Translations under genes and position numbers: made by a program
Notes under the pieces: model-generated
The model's input: the letters and a program-made list of their open reading frames with translations, nothing else
What the model was told of the DNA's origin: nothing
The model's database searches: none
Origin: Pseudomonas sp. MM211
GTDB lineage: Bacteria > Pseudomonadota > Gammaproteobacteria > Pseudomonadales > Pseudomonadaceae
Direction of reading: 5' to 3'
Length of the DNA: 64,000 nt
NCBI RefSeq assembly: GCF_020386635.1
Contig: NZ_CP081942.1
Span: 4,278,001-4,342,000 of the forward strand
Shown here: positions 8,570-18,124 of the stretch, piece by piece
How the letters are laid out: each line of letters starts with the position of its first letter
Position numbering within the stretch: position 1 is the first letter of the stretch

Positions 8570-9484
8570 ATGATGCAACCCGATCAGCTCGATGAACTGG
8601 CCGCCCGGCAACTCGAACTTGCCAATCTGATCAAGCGCAAAGCGCTCGGCGAAGGCATGCACGACACCCTTATCGAAGGCTTGAGCCTCGCCTACACGGC
8701 AGCGCCCAGCCTGCCGATGCCGACGCTCTACCGCCCATGCCTGTGCATCATTGCCCAGGGCCGCAAGGAGATCCGTCTCGGTGCGGAGCAGTACTTCTAC
8801 GACCCGCTGAACTACCTGGTGGCCTCGGTGACCCTGCCGGTTACCGGCCAGGTTATCGAAGCGACACCCGAGTTGCCGTACCTGAGCCTGAAACTGGACA
8901 TCGACCCGGCGATGATCAGCAGCCTGCTCGCCGAGGCGGGCCCGATTGGTCTGCCAACCCCTGGCCCCAACCGCGCGCTGTTCGTCGACCGCCTTGATCC
9001 ATCGATGCTCGATGCGGTGATCCGCCTGCTGCGCCTGCTCGACACTCCGCGCGATGCCGCCATGCTGGCGCCGCTGGCGCTGCGCGAAATTTTCTATCGC
9101 CTACTGCGCAGCCCCCAGGGTCAGCGCCTGCGCGAGCTGGTCATGGCCGATAGCCAGAGCCATCGCATTGCCCGGGCGATCGAATGGATCAACCAGCATT
9201 ACGACAAACCGCTGCGCATCGAGGAGCTGGCCCGCGAGGTCAACCTCAGCGCCTCGACCCTGCATCACCGTTTCAAGGCGGTCACCGCCCTGAGCCCGCT
9301 GCAGTACCAGAAGCAACTGCGCCTGCAGGAAGCTCGCCGGCTGATGTTCAGCGAAGGCCTGGAAGCAGCTTCGGCCAGTTTCCGCGTCGGCTACGAAAGC
9401 CCCTCGCAGTTCAGCCGCGAATACAGCCGCCTGTTCGGCGCGCCACCGCTGCGCGACATGCACAGGCTGCGCAACGCGGGCTGA
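8570..9484 (+). CDS. AraC-family transcriptional regulator with AraC_N domain
   Basis: 304 residues. The N-terminal cupin-like AraC_N domain (TLYRPCLCIIAQGRKEIRLG, about residues 52-72) is followed by two C-terminal helix-turn-helix units (IEELAREVNLSASTLHHRFK and FRVGYESPSQFSREYSR). The start may be the ATG at 8570 or the adjacent one at 8573; AGGAG lies eight bases before the first. It probably regulates the divergent SDR gene and itself; the inducer is unknown. It ends just before a terminator shared with the TonB receptor. Confidence 0.88.
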   Translation: MMQPDQLDELAARQLELANLIKRKALGEGMHDTLIEGLSLAYTAAPSLPMPTLYRPCLCIIAQGRKEIRLGAEQYFYDPLNYLVASVTLPVTGQVIEATPELPYLSLKLDIDPAMISSLLAEAGPIGLPTPGPNRALFVDRLDPSMLDAVIRLLRLLDTPRDAAMLAPLALREIFYRLLRSPQGQRLRELVMADSQSHRIARAIEWINQHYDKPLRIEELAREVNLSASTLHHRFKAVTALSPLQYQKQLRLQEARRLMFSEGLEAASASFRVGYESPSQFSREYSRLFGAPPLRDMHRLRNAG

Positions 9485-9501
9485 TCGCAGAAACGAAAAA
9501 A

Positions 9502-9536
9502 CGCGTCACCGATCTGGGTCGGTGACGCGCTTTTTT
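9502..9536. terminator. Bidirectional Rho-independent terminator
   Basis: The stem CGCGTCACCGA (9502-9512)/TCGGTGACGCG (9519-9529) with a six-base loop is followed by a T run on the + strand and preceded by an A run, so it works in both directions. It lies between the AraC gene and the siderophore receptor. Confidence 0.88.
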
Positions 9537-9547
9537 ACATCAGCCCC

Positions 9548-12037
9548 CTAGAACCTTTGCGTGAGGGTTGCCGTCACACTGCGCTCCTCGCCCAGATAGC
9601 AGGCGGCAGCCGAGTAGCAGGACGCCACGTAGTACTCGTCGGTGAGGTTGTTGGCGGTGAGGCGCAGCGAGGTTCCGCGCAGCCCGACTTGCTTCAGGTC
9701 ATAGCCAACGGACGCATCGAACAGGGTGTAGGACGGCACCTCGAAGTCGTTCAGCTCGCTACCCTTGCTCTTGCCCACGTAACGCGCACCGGCGCCAACC
9801 GTCACGCCGACGAGCGCCCCATCGGTGAAGCTGTAGTCCGCCCACAGCGTGGCCATCTGCTCCGGTGTCTGCGGTGGGTTATTGCCCTTGGCATCCACCA
9901 CGCCCGTGCCGCTGTTGACGAAATAGGACTTGCTGTAGGAAACGTCCGCGTAGGTGTAGCTGGCCATCAGCTGCAGATTGTCGATGGGCCGGAAACGCGC
10001 CTCGAGCTCGACGCCTTTGGACTCGATCCCGCCCACGCCTTTGTAGAAGCTGTCGGTGACCAGGCTGTTTTCCTTGGCGTAGAGGTTTTCCATTTCCAGA
10101 TTGAAGAACGACAGGGTGTAGAGGTCGTCGGTGCCGGGCGGCTGGAACTTGATACCGGCCTCCCACTGCTCGCCCGTGGTCGGGTCGAGAATCTGCGCCC
10201 CGCTGGAGTAGTTGGACGTCGGGTTGAACGAGGTCGAATAGCTGACGTAGGGCGACACGCCATTGTCGAAGGCGTAGAGCACGCCGGCATGGCCGCTGAG
10301 CTTCTCGCCCTGGCTGTCATTCTGGCCGTTGATCTCATCGTCGATGGACACGTCGTACCAGTCCTGACGCAGGCCCAGGGACAGGTTCCAGTTGTCGATC
10401 TCGATCAAGTCCTGCACGTAGAGACCTGTCTGTTTCTGCCGGCGCAGGGCGTCGGTCACCGGGGTGATGGCAGTCAGGCCATTGTTGTCGTAGACCGGAT
10501 CGAACACGTCGATGGGCGTGACCGAACCTGGCGGCTGCAGTATCGAACCGTCACGCTGGTCGGCGATCTTGTTCTTCGAGTACTGATAATCCAGGCCCAG
10601 CACCACGGTGTGCAGGGCGGCGCCAGTGGCGAATTCGGCCTGCAGCATGTTGTCGACGATCCACGCATGCAGACGCTCCTGGCCGCCACTGTAGCCACGG
10701 TACAACTCGTTGCTGGTGTCACTCAGGTAACCCGAACCCCAGATCTGGCTGTTCGACACCCGCGCATCCACATAACGGAAATTCTGTCGGGCACTCCAGG
10801 TGTCATCGAAACGATGCTCGAACTCATAACCGACCATCTGCTGGGTTCGGGTGAACTCCTCGACGGCCGGGTCGCCCTCGAAGAAGCTGCTCGAAATGCG
10901 CTGGCCATTGCGTTTGTGCAGGGTACCGGAGGCCGGCAGGCTGCCGTGGTAGCCGCCGTTGGGGTCGTCCTGCAGGTAGGCGTAGAGCGTCATGAAGGTG
11001 TCTTCACTGAGATTCAGCGCCAGGCTGGGCATCAGCGCATAGCGAGTCTCGGTAACGTGATCGGCCTGGGAGTCGGCATCCTTGGCCAGCCCGACGACGC
11101 GGTAGGCGATGTTCTCGTTCAACGGCCCGGTGACATCGAAACCCAGTGACTTGCGGTTGTTGTTGCCGTAGGAGATATCGACCCGCCCGGCCTGGGTGAA
11201 CTCGGGACGCTTGGTGGTGATGGCTGCCAGGCCACCGGGATTGCTGCGGCCATAGAGCACCGAGGACGGCCCCTTGAGCACGTCGATACGCTCGATGAAG
11301 TACGGATCGATCTGCAGGCTGCTGTAGGAGCCGGGATCGCCCATGGACTTCAGGCCATCGATGATGATGTTGTCCACCGAACCGTCGTTGATCCCGCGGA
11401 TCGCCAGGTAGTCGTAGCGGTGCGTGTTGCCATAAGGATTGGTAAGTACGCCCGGGGTGTAGCGCATCGCATCGGCAGCGCTGGCAGCGCCCTGTTTCTC
11501 GATCTGCTCGCGGGTAACCACCGAAACGCTCTGCGAAGTCTTCAGCAGTTCCTTGCTGGTCTTGGTCGATACGCTGCTGTGGGTAGCGTTGTAGCCGTCC
11601 ATGCTGCCCAGCGCATTGCCGAGGGCGAAAGCACGCACAGCAGTGCTCTCCAACTCGAGGGAGCCTGCGCCGGCCTGACTCGCGGCCTGCAGCGAGTAAC
11701 CGCCATTGCCGTCCGTGGTGGCCTGCAGACCACTGCCCTGCAGCAAGCGGGAGAACCCCTCGTCGATGCCAAACTCGCCCTGCAGGCCGGGGCTCTGCTT
11801 GCCTTCGGTAAGCCGTCCATCCACCGACAACAGCACCCCCGTCTCGGCCGCGAAGCGGCTCAGTGCCGCCGACAGCGGGCCGGCGGGAATCTGGTAGCTG
11901 CGAGCGCTCTGCTGGTAGCCGTCAGCCTCGACGACCTGGGCATGGCCAAGCAGCGGCGACAATGCCGCCAGCGTCAGTGTGGCAAGGCGAATGGAGCGCC
12001 GCAGATAGCTCGGCGAGAAGCGGGGACTGGAGTACAT
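9548..12037 (-). CDS. fiuA: TonB-dependent ferrichrome-type siderophore receptor
   Basis: A 829-residue outer-membrane receptor. Signal peptide to about residue 33 (LSPLLGHAQ). Residues about 45-115 are a secretin/TonB short N-terminal (STN) domain (YQIPAGPLSAALSRFAAETG), which marks a receptor that also signals to an anti-sigma factor. The plug follows (about 150-260) and then the barrel, closing with a terminal aromatic (TLTQRF). The end region YYVASC...C.LGEERSVTATL closely resembles FhuA. The FecI/FecR genes lie directly upstream, matching the fiuI-fiuR-fiuA order of P. aeruginosa as I remember it. The ligand is inferred to be ferrichrome or a similar hydroxamate. Confidence 0.85.
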   Translation of the reverse strand: MYSSPRFSPSYLRRSIRLATLTLAALSPLLGHAQVVEADGYQQSARSYQIPAGPLSAALSRFAAETGVLLSVDGRLTEGKQSPGLQGEFGIDEGFSRLLQGSGLQATTDGNGGYSLQAASQAGAGSLELESTAVRAFALGNALGSMDGYNATHSSVSTKTSKELLKTSQSVSVVTREQIEKQGAASAADAMRYTPGVLTNPYGNTHRYDYLAIRGINDGSVDNIIIDGLKSMGDPGSYSSLQIDPYFIERIDVLKGPSSVLYGRSNPGGLAAITTKRPEFTQAGRVDISYGNNNRKSLGFDVTGPLNENIAYRVVGLAKDADSQADHVTETRYALMPSLALNLSEDTFMTLYAYLQDDPNGGYHGSLPASGTLHKRNGQRISSSFFEGDPAVEEFTRTQQMVGYEFEHRFDDTWSARQNFRYVDARVSNSQIWGSGYLSDTSNELYRGYSGGQERLHAWIVDNMLQAEFATGAALHTVVLGLDYQYSKNKIADQRDGSILQPPGSVTPIDVFDPVYDNNGLTAITPVTDALRRQKQTGLYVQDLIEIDNWNLSLGLRQDWYDVSIDDEINGQNDSQGEKLSGHAGVLYAFDNGVSPYVSYSTSFNPTSNYSSGAQILDPTTGEQWEAGIKFQPPGTDDLYTLSFFNLEMENLYAKENSLVTDSFYKGVGGIESKGVELEARFRPIDNLQLMASYTYADVSYSKSYFVNSGTGVVDAKGNNPPQTPEQMATLWADYSFTDGALVGVTVGAGARYVGKSKGSELNDFEVPSYTLFDASVGYDLKQVGLRGTSLRLTANNLTDEYYVASCYSAAACYLGEERSVTATLTQRF

Positions 12038-12173
12038 GGGACTTCCTCATTGCAGGGGCCGCGCATGACACGCAAGGGCCGGATGCACTGAAGCCAAGCG
12101 AAACCCAAAAAGGGGAACCACTGATTGCGATTTTTTTGCGAAGGCCGCGAAAACGCCGCACTGCACACGTTCT

Positions 12174-13121
12174 TCAGGCCTCTAGCGGTTCGAGCGTCAC
12201 CCACCACGGCAGGCGGCGATTGACGCGTATCGGCAGGCTGCCCTGCAGCGCGTCGAGAATGCGCCCGGTGTCGCCCAGCGGATAGGCGCCGACCAATCGC
12301 AGATCAGCCACCCGCGGATCGCAGGCGAGATAGCCGGGTACGTGCTCGGCCAGTTCCTCGATGAAATCGCCCAGCCGCCGGTTATCGGCCAGCAGCACGC
12401 CGCGGCTCCAGGCCTCGCGGGCGCGATCCACCGGCTCGCCCGCAGCGATGCCATCAGGGCCGATACGCGCTTGGTTGCCTGCCTGCAGAACAACCGGCGC
12501 AGCGCCATTGGCGGGCTCGATACGCACCGCGCCGGCGAACACGCTGAGCTGGGTGAAGCCATGGCCCTCGCGCACGCCGAAACGGGTGCCCAGTGCATGC
12601 AGTCGCCCGTGCGCGGCCTGCACCAGTAGTGGGCGCGGATCCTCAGCTGTCTCGATCAACACCTCGCCCTGGAAAAGGCGCAGCAGGCGAGCAGACGCGC
12701 TGTAGTCGATATCCACTGCGGTACGGCTGCTGAGCCACAGGTGGGTGCCATCGGCCAGACGCGTATCGCGGATCTCGCCGGTTCCGGTTCGTTCGCTGGC
12801 GACCCCGGCGCGCCATGGACGCCCCTGCCCCGCCACCGTCAGCACGCCGGCTGCGCCCAGCAGTGCGAACAGGCCAAGCACCTGGCGGCGGCTACGGCCT
12901 GTGCTGCGCAGCGCTTGGCCGGCAGCCTGGCGGCGGGTATCGGTGGGCAGTCGGGTGAACTGGCCACTGATCGCCTCGACTCGCTGCCAGGCCACCGCAT
13001 GCTCGGGACGCGCCGCCAGCCACTGCCGCCAGGCCTGCTGCTGATGGTCACTGACAGGGGGATCGGCCAGTACCGCAAACCACTCGGCGGCTTCCTGCAG
13101 GGTTCGGTGATCGGCGTTCAT
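12174..13121 (-). CDS. fiuR: FecR-type anti-sigma factor/signal transducer
   Basis: A 315-residue inner-membrane protein. The N-terminal cytoplasmic domain has the DUF4880 pattern (EAAEWFAVLADPPVSDHQQQAWRQWL), one membrane helix lies around residues 80-100 (VLGLFALLGAAGVLTVAG), and the periplasmic FecR domain follows. It passes the ligand-bound signal from the receptor STN domain to the sigma factor. It starts three bases after the sigma gene stop, so the two are translationally linked. The 136-base gap to the receptor allows a separate sigma-dependent promoter there. Confidence 0.88.
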   Translation of the reverse strand: MNADHRTLQEAAEWFAVLADPPVSDHQQQAWRQWLAARPEHAVAWQRVEAISGQFTRLPTDTRRQAAGQALRSTGRSRRQVLGLFALLGAAGVLTVAGQGRPWRAGVASERTGTGEIRDTRLADGTHLWLSSRTAVDIDYSASARLLRLFQGEVLIETAEDPRPLLVQAAHGRLHALGTRFGVREGHGFTQLSVFAGAVRIEPANGAAPVVLQAGNQARIGPDGIAAGEPVDRAREAWSRGVLLADNRRLGDFIEELAEHVPGYLACDPRVADLRLVGAYPLGDTGRILDALQGSLPIRVNRRLPWWVTLEPLEA

Positions 13122-13124
13122 CGC

Positions 13125-13631
13125 TCAGCCCTCGGCCAGCAGCAGACACTGCAGCATCGCCTGGGCCATGTATTTCTTCACCATGCGCTCGGAAACCTGC
13201 AGGCGCAGGGCGATGGCTGCGTAGGTCAGCCCGTCCAGTTGCGACAGCAGAAACGCCTCGCGCACCTTGCTCGGCAGGCGCAGCAGCATGGCGTCGATGG
13301 CCAGCAGGATTTCGATGATCAGCTCGGCCGCTTCCGGCGAGGGAGCATGCTGCTCTGGCTGCAAGGCCAGGGCTTCGAGGTAGGCACGCTCGACCGCCTG
13401 GCGCCGCCAGTGATTGACCAGCAGCGAATGAGCGATGGTCGACAGATAGGCCCGCGGCTCACGCAGCGCTGGCAGTTCGCGCTCCTTGCTGAGCACACGC
13501 AGGAAGGTGTCTTGCGCCAAGTCCGCCGCATTCTCGGCACAGCCCAACCGCCTGCGCAGCCAGCCGTTCAACCAGCTGCTATGCTCGCGATACAACTGCT
13601 GCAGGGACTGCTGAGAGGAAACAAGCGACAT
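13125..13631 (-). CDS. fiuI: FecI-like ECF sigma factor
   Basis: A 168-residue ECF sigma factor from the ATG at 13631. Region 2 has ENAADLAQDTFLRVL and PRAYLSTIAHSLLVNHWRR; region 4 has LPSKVREAFLLSQLDGLTYAAIALRLQVSERMVKKYMAQA with its helix-turn-helix. The frame opens at 13664, but that stretch overlaps the Fur-box candidate and lacks a ribosome site. It should direct transcription of the receptor gene when iron is low and the siderophore is bound. Confidence 0.88.
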   Translation of the reverse strand: MSLVSSQQSLQQLYREHSSWLNGWLRRRLGCAENAADLAQDTFLRVLSKERELPALREPRAYLSTIAHSLLVNHWRRQAVERAYLEALALQPEQHAPSPEAAELIIEILLAIDAMLLRLPSKVREAFLLSQLDGLTYAAIALRLQVSERMVKKYMAQAMLQCLLLAEG

Positions 13632-13661
13632 CGAGCACACCATCACCGCACCTGAACAAGG

Positions 13662-13682
13662 CATTAATGGTAATGCTTCTCA
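13662..13682 (-). promoter_or_regulatory. Candidate Fur box
   Basis: Reverse strand reads GAGAAGCATTACCATTAAT, about 12 of 19 positions matching the classical Fur consensus GATAATGATAATCATTATC. It lies just upstream of the FecI-type sigma gene, where iron control is expected. The match is moderate. Confidence 0.45.
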
Positions 13683-13717
13683 GAAGCGAATTACAGGAAT
13701 TCGTAGCCTGCTGATCC

Positions 13718-13778
13718 GTAGCCTGGGTTGAGCGTAGCGATACCCAGGGAGCGATTTTCCGGGTATCGCAGCGGCTAC
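13718..13778. repeat. Dispersed hairpin repeat, copy 1
   Basis: GTAGCCTGGGTTGAGCGTAG followed by CGATACCCAGGGA: the arms CCTGGGT and ACCCAGG can pair, and GCGGCTAC at 13771-13778 complements GTAGCC at the start. A second copy starts at 26296. It lies between the sigma gene and recR. Confidence 0.7.
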
Positions 13779-13792
13779 AACAGTGACTCGGC

Positions 13793-14392
13793 TCAGATAC
13801 TGATCGGACGGCGGCCTGCCAGTGCATGGGCCAGAGTGCCGCCGTCCACCAGCTCCAGCTCGCCACCGAGCGGCATGCCGTGGGCGATGCGCGAAGCCAC
13901 CAGGCCTTTGCCGGCCAGTAACTGGGCGATGTAGTGGGCAGTCGCTTCGCCTTCCACGGTCGGGTTGGTCGCCAGGATCACTTCACTGAACTGGCCGGCC
14001 TCGATGCGCTTCAGCAACTCGGGAATACCGATGGCCTCCGGGCCCAGCCCGTCGAGCGGCGAGAGATGGCCCTTGAGCACGAAATAACGCCCGCGGAAAC
14101 CGGTGTGCTCCACGGCGTACACATCCATCGGCCCTTCAACCACGCAGAGCAGGCTGTCGTCACGGCGCGGGTCGAGGCAGATCTGGCAGAGCTCGTCTTC
14201 ACTGAGGCTGCGACAGGATTTGCAGTAACCGACACCGTCCATGGCCTGGTTCAGCGCCTGTGCCAGCCGTACGGCGCCGTTGCGGTCGCGTTCGAGCAAC
14301 TGCAGGGCCATGCGCTGGGCAGTCTTCTGGCCGACGCCGGGCAGGATGCGCAGGGAATCGATCAGTTGGCGGATCAGGGGGCTGAAGCTCAT
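13793..14392 (-). CDS. recR: Recombination mediator RecR
   Basis: A 199-residue recombination-repair protein that, with RecF and RecO, loads RecA at gaps. The N-terminal helix-hairpin-helix ([16 protein letters not shown]) is followed by a zinc site of Cys57, Cys60, Cys69 and Cys72 and a Toprim domain starting [15 protein letters not shown]. It is the third gene of the dnaX-ybaB-recR block, conserved across gammaproteobacteria, but a repeat element separates it from ybaB here. Confidence 0.96.
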   Translation of the reverse strand: MSFSPLIRQLIDSLRILPGVGQKTAQRMALQLLERDRNGAVRLAQALNQAMDGVGYCKSCRSLSEDELCQICLDPRRDDSLLCVVEGPMDVYAVEHTGFRGRYFVLKGHLSPLDGLGPEAIGIPELLKRIEAGQFSEVILATNPTVEGEATAHYIAQLLAGKGLVASRIAHGMPLGGELELVDGGTLAHALAGRRPISI

Positions 14393-14477
14393 GGTGCGAG
14401 GCTCGACGATGAAAGCGGAGATATAGGGGAAAGCGTTGTTACGCAGGCTTCACGGCGGTAGCAGTCGTGCGATTCGG

Positions 14478-14532
14478 TGGGCTAAAGCCCACCCTACCTA
14501 TGCGCGCGGGCCGTAGGGTGGGCTTTAGCCCA
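14478..14532. repeat. Palindromic repeat between recR and ybaB
   Basis: TGGGCTAAAGCCCACCCTAC (14478-14497) and its exact complement GTAGGGTGGGCTTTAGCCCA (14513-14532) with a 15-base spacer. A 20-bp perfect stem of a type scattered in Pseudomonas intergenic DNA. It could act as an attenuator between ybaB and recR. Its core GGGCTAAAGCCC recurs inside the elements near 28.5 and 29.4 kb. Confidence 0.8.
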
Positions 14533-14547
14533 GCAAAATCGACTGCT

Positions 14548-14874
14548 TTAGAACGGCATCTTGAAGCCTGGCGGCAATTGCATGCCGGAGGTCATACCGG
14601 ACATCTTGTCCTGGCTGTTGGCTTCGATCTTGCGCACCGCGTCGTTGACGGCAGCGGCGATCAGGTCTTCGAGGATTTCCTTGTCTTCCTGCATCAGGCT
14701 GTCGTCGAGGCTGACGCGCTTGACGTCATGGCGACCGGTCATCACCACGCTGACCAGACCAGCACCGGATTGACCGGTTACCTCGGCATTGGCCAACTCC
14801 TCCTGCATCTTCTGCATTTTTTCCTGCATCTGCTGTGCCTGCTTCATCAGGCCGGCCATGCCACCTTTCATCAT
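14548..14874 (-). CDS. ybaB: YbaB/EbfC nucleoid-associated protein
   Basis: A 108-residue dimeric DNA-binding protein. The Met/Gln-rich helix [22 protein letters not shown] and the following strand with [13 protein letters not shown] are diagnostic. It sits 17 bases after dnaX on the same strand, the conserved gene order. Confidence 0.95.
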   Translation of the reverse strand: MMKGGMAGLMKQAQQMQEKMQKMQEELANAEVTGQSGAGLVSVVMTGRHDVKRVSLDDSLMQEDKEILEDLIAAAVNDAVRKIEANSQDKMSGMTSGMQLPPGFKMPF

Positions 14875-14891
14875 GATGTTGTCCTCGGTAG

Positions 14892-16991
14892 TCAGGGATT
14901 AACGACGGTATCGACGGGTTCAATGCTGCCCGCGCGCACGGAGGCGGCGAACTGGGAAATCATCTGTTGGATCAGCGGGTCGTTTTGGATCGAGGCCTCG
15001 GCATCACGCTGGCGGTTAGCGCGCTTGAGCGCTGCTGCCTGGGCGGGTGTCTCCTGCTCAGGCTTGATCAATTCGATACTCAGTTGCAGCTCACGGCCAT
15101 GGTAGGCATTGAGCGAATCGTTCAGGCGACGCTGCTGGGTCGCGTTGAACAGTGCACTGTGGGCAGGATCCAGGTGCAGCAACCATTTGTCACCCTCGAC
15201 GGCGATCAGGCTGCAGTTGGCGGCGATGCTGCCCGTCATGCCGCTCAGGCCCAGCTTCGGGAATAACTCGAGCCAGTCTGCAGCCAGGCCGGTGGCCGGC
15301 AGTGACGCTAGCTCGGGCTCGGCTTCCGGCTGCTCATCGGCGAGTACATCGGCGAAATCGTAATCCAGATTCTCGGCATCCATCGCCACGTAGTCGTAGT
15401 CACCGGGTGGTGGCTCATCATCGCTGTCGGGTGGATTCAGATCGTTGCTGTCGATCACCGGCACGTCGGCCAGCTCCGGAACGGGCAGTGCCGCCTCCGG
15501 CTCGGGTTGCGCAATCTTGGCCGGCTCTTCTGCCTTCGGCTCTGGCTGGGCCTGCACGGCGGTAGACGGCTGAGGCGCTTCGCTGACCGGTGCTACGGGC
15601 TCGACGACCTTGGCCTCGACCGGCGCCTCCTCCCACGGCGGCGTTACCACGGGCGCCGGGGCAGCAACGGCCACGGGCGCAGTTACCGCTGGCGGGATGG
15701 GCGCTGGTTCGACAACAGGCTCTGCTGCTAGCTGCACCACTGTGGCCGGCGCAGGCTGGCTCGCGGCGACCGGAATCTGCGGCGCAGCACTGACAACAGG
15801 GGTCGACGCAGCAGACGCTACGTCGGCCACCGGAGTTGTCTGGGGATCAGCCTTGGCCTGGCTGATCCCCAGTGGCTTTAGCGCCACCCTCGGGGCAGCG
15901 CCCTCGCCCGCTGGCCTGAACGCCAGCATGCGTAGCAGCACCATCTCGAAGCCGCCACGCGGATCCGGCGCCAGCGGCAGGTCGCGTCGGCCGATCAGGC
16001 CCATCTGGTAATAGAACTGCACGTCTTCGGCCGGCAGTGCCTGGGCCAGGCCGAGAACCCGGTCGCGGTCGCCCTGGCCGTTATCCACGGCATCCGGCAG
16101 CGCCTGGGCGATGGCCACGCGGTGCAGCACATTGAGCATTTCCGCCAGCACGCCACTCCAGTCCGGGCCTTGTTCGGCGAGCTGGCGCACCGCTTCGATC
16201 ACACCACGGGCGTCACCTTCGATCAGCGCATGCAGCACGCCGTACACCTGCCCATGGTCGAGGGTACCGAGCATGGCGCGCACATCGGCAGCGAGCACCT
16301 TGCCTTCACCAAAGGCGATGGCCTGGTCGGTCAGGCTCATGGCGTCGCGCATGGAACCGTCGGCCGCACGGCCGAGCAGCCACAGGGCGTCGTCTTCGAA
16401 AGGAATGTTCTCGGCACCCAGAACATGGGTGAGGTGTTCGACCACGCGCTCTGGCGGCATGTTCTTCAGGGAGAACTGCAGGCAGCGCGACAGCACAGTA
16501 ACCGGCAACTTCTGCGGATCGGTGGTGGCGAGCAGGAATTTGACGTGGGGTGGCGGTTCCTCGAGCGTCTTGAGCAAGGCGTTGAAGGAACTGGTGGAGA
16601 GCATGTGCACTTCGTCGATCAGGTAGACCTTGAAGCGCCCGCGGCTCGGCGAGTACTGCACGTTGTCGAGCAGCTCGCGGGTGTCTTCCACCTTAGTGCG
16701 GCTGGCGGCATCCACTTCGATAAGGTCGACGAAACGCCCTTCATCGATCTCCCGGCACACCGAACAGGTGCCACAAGGGGTGGAACTGATGCCGGTTTCG
16801 CAGTTCAGGCACTTGGCGATAATCCGCGCGATGGTGGTCTTGCCCACGCCCCGTGTACCCGTAAATAGGTAGGCATGATGCAGGCGCTGGCTATCGAGTG
16901 CGTTGATCAGTGCCTTCAGCACATGGGTCTGCCCGACCATTTCGCGAAACGACCGCGGGCGCCATTTGCGTGCAAGAACCTGATAACTCAT
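14892..16991 (-). CDS. dnaX: DNA polymerase III tau/gamma subunit
   Basis: A 699-residue clamp-loader ATPase. Walker A GTRGVGKT is at residues 45-52; a zinc module of Cys64, Cys73, Cys76 and Cys79 follows; Walker B/DEAH-like LIDEVHML and sensor [18 protein letters not shown] come next. The middle (about 370-560) is a Pro/Ala/Glu-rich linker and the C-terminal domain begins near [16 protein letters not shown]. No A-rich slippery site like that of E. coli was seen, so a shorter gamma form is not predicted by this route. No clear Shine-Dalgarno is visible before the ATG. Confidence 0.96.
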   Translation of the reverse strand: MSYQVLARKWRPRSFREMVGQTHVLKALINALDSQRLHHAYLFTGTRGVGKTTIARIIAKCLNCETGISSTPCGTCSVCREIDEGRFVDLIEVDAASRTKVEDTRELLDNVQYSPSRGRFKVYLIDEVHMLSTSSFNALLKTLEEPPPHVKFLLATTDPQKLPVTVLSRCLQFSLKNMPPERVVEHLTHVLGAENIPFEDDALWLLGRAADGSMRDAMSLTDQAIAFGEGKVLAADVRAMLGTLDHGQVYGVLHALIEGDARGVIEAVRQLAEQGPDWSGVLAEMLNVLHRVAIAQALPDAVDNGQGDRDRVLGLAQALPAEDVQFYYQMGLIGRRDLPLAPDPRGGFEMVLLRMLAFRPAGEGAAPRVALKPLGISQAKADPQTTPVADVASAASTPVVSAAPQIPVAASQPAPATVVQLAAEPVVEPAPIPPAVTAPVAVAAPAPVVTPPWEEAPVEAKVVEPVAPVSEAPQPSTAVQAQPEPKAEEPAKIAQPEPEAALPVPELADVPVIDSNDLNPPDSDDEPPPGDYDYVAMDAENLDYDFADVLADEQPEAEPELASLPATGLAADWLELFPKLGLSGMTGSIAANCSLIAVEGDKWLLHLDPAHSALFNATQQRRLNDSLNAYHGRELQLSIELIKPEQETPAQAAALKRANRQRDAEASIQNDPLIQQMISQFAASVRAGSIEPVDTVVNP

Positions 16992-17438
16992 TGAAAACCG
17001 TCGCCAGAGGAAAGCAAAAGAGGACTAATGCTAGCTCAAATAGGCCTATCAGTGCGACGCCGATCGGCGGACATGAAAAAGACTGCAATCAGGGCTGGCT
17101 AAATTTTATACAGCCACGTATAGTCCGTCCCGTTCGTACCACGCTGCAAGTCATTCGGCCTTATGGCCTTCTCGATGGTTTCCTGGCAATCGGCATCCAA
17201 AGGATGCACGCACAACTGCCAAGACCCCCTCCGCTGACTGATCTGGCCGTCCCGCTCACGCGCAGACCGTCGCCAGCCTTCCGAAGTACAGACCCGCTCT
17301 AGCTTTCACCTCACTATATAGGTGGAACTTAAAAGCGCGCAGTCCGCTCCGATAATCAATCCCATTGGCCCAAGCCAGTGCCCGGAGCCCTCTCTTATGG
17401 CGCGATTATGTGCCCGTAGTATCAGGAAACACCCGAAT
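16992..17438. other. Intergenic region upstream of dnaX
   Basis: 447 bases without a supported gene. I looked for the small SRP RNA often found near dnaX and did not find its GGAAGGAAGC-type core. The reading frames here are short and lack ribosome sites. It presumably holds the divergent promoters of dnaX and of the small gene at 17439. Confidence 0.5.
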
Positions 17439-17660
17439 ATGAATACCAACCAACAAATCCAGACCGCTATCCATACCCTGTCCAACGCTTTCGCCCCGCT
17501 TGCCTGCCATATCCTGGCAACCCGCAAGGGCAGCTTCAGCTTCACAGTCGTGGATCACACCGGTGTCGCGCAGCACAGCCAACGCCTTTACCCCGGCCAA
17601 TATTGCGACGATTCCCTGAAAGGCGTGATCGAACGCACCCGCAAAGCGCTGCGTCGCTGA
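17439..17660 (+). CDS. Small conserved protein, unknown function (weakly DUF1652-like)
   Basis: 73 residues from the ATG at 17439, ten bases after AGGA. The pattern FAPLACHIL...GSFSFTVVDHTG followed by a basic helix (GVIERTRKALRR) is faintly like the Pseudomonas DUF1652 group. No signal peptide or membrane segment. The frame opens further upstream at 17322 without support. Confidence 0.55.
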   Translation: MNTNQQIQTAIHTLSNAFAPLACHILATRKGSFSFTVVDHTGVAQHSQRLYPGQYCDDSLKGVIERTRKALRR

Positions 17661-17776
17661 TCCAAGCAGTGAATTTGCAAACAACGTCACTATTAAGGGA
17701 GCGAAATAGTAGCCATCGTCGAACTAAATGAATCCTAGTTACTCATAGGTATTCATACTTCAACTGGAGTTCGTCA

Positions 17777-18064
17777 ATGGAAAATAGTAATCGACAGCTT
17801 GTCGACCAGCTATTCGCCCCCCTACGCGCCACCTTCAGTCGGCCTCGCCCGGACGGCAGCATCGTTCTCTCCCTGATCGATGAAGCCGATACCACCGCCT
17901 ACAGCCGGGTGCTGCAGAAGCTGCAGCTGAACGACTCGAACGCTTTCGCCCAAAGCCTCGAAGACATCCGCCTCGAGCTCGCCGTCAGAGCCGGCAACAT
18001 TCCGGCCGAAATGCGCAAGATGCTCAAGGAACAGGACAGCGTGATCAGCTACCACCACGCCTGA
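17777..18064 (+). CDS. DUF3509 family protein
   Basis: 95 residues, start after CTGGAG. The spacing of PRPDGSIVLSLIDEADTTAY, the QLND loop, then RLELAVRAGNIPAEMRKML fits DUF3509, a family I know only from Pseudomonas and relatives, without known function. A terminator follows 15 bases after the stop. Confidence 0.72.
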   Translation: MENSNRQLVDQLFAPLRATFSRPRPDGSIVLSLIDEADTTAYSRVLQKLQLNDSNAFAQSLEDIRLELAVRAGNIPAEMRKMLKEQDSVISYHHA

Positions 18065-18079
18065 TACGTGTCCGCAACG

Positions 18080-18120
18080 AAGCCCCGCAGCCCTGACAGG
18101 CGCGGGGCTTTGTCGTTTTT
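18080..18120. terminator. Rho-independent terminator
   Basis: AAGCCCCGC (18080-18088) pairs with GCGGGGCTT (18102-18110), followed by TGTCGTTTTT. It lies between the convergent genes ending at 18064 and 18125. Confidence 0.75.
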
Positions 18121-18124
18121 GGGC

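Noticed and set aside
9557..11149. 530-residue + strand frame opposite the siderophore receptor
   Set aside because: Same kind of antisense shadow; the receptor on the other strand has complete domains.
14892..16991. Programmed frameshift site in dnaX
   Set aside because: No A-rich slippery heptamer is visible in the linker-coding region.
16992..17438. Small SRP RNA near dnaX
   Set aside because: Searched for its conserved GGAAGGAAGC loop and did not find it.
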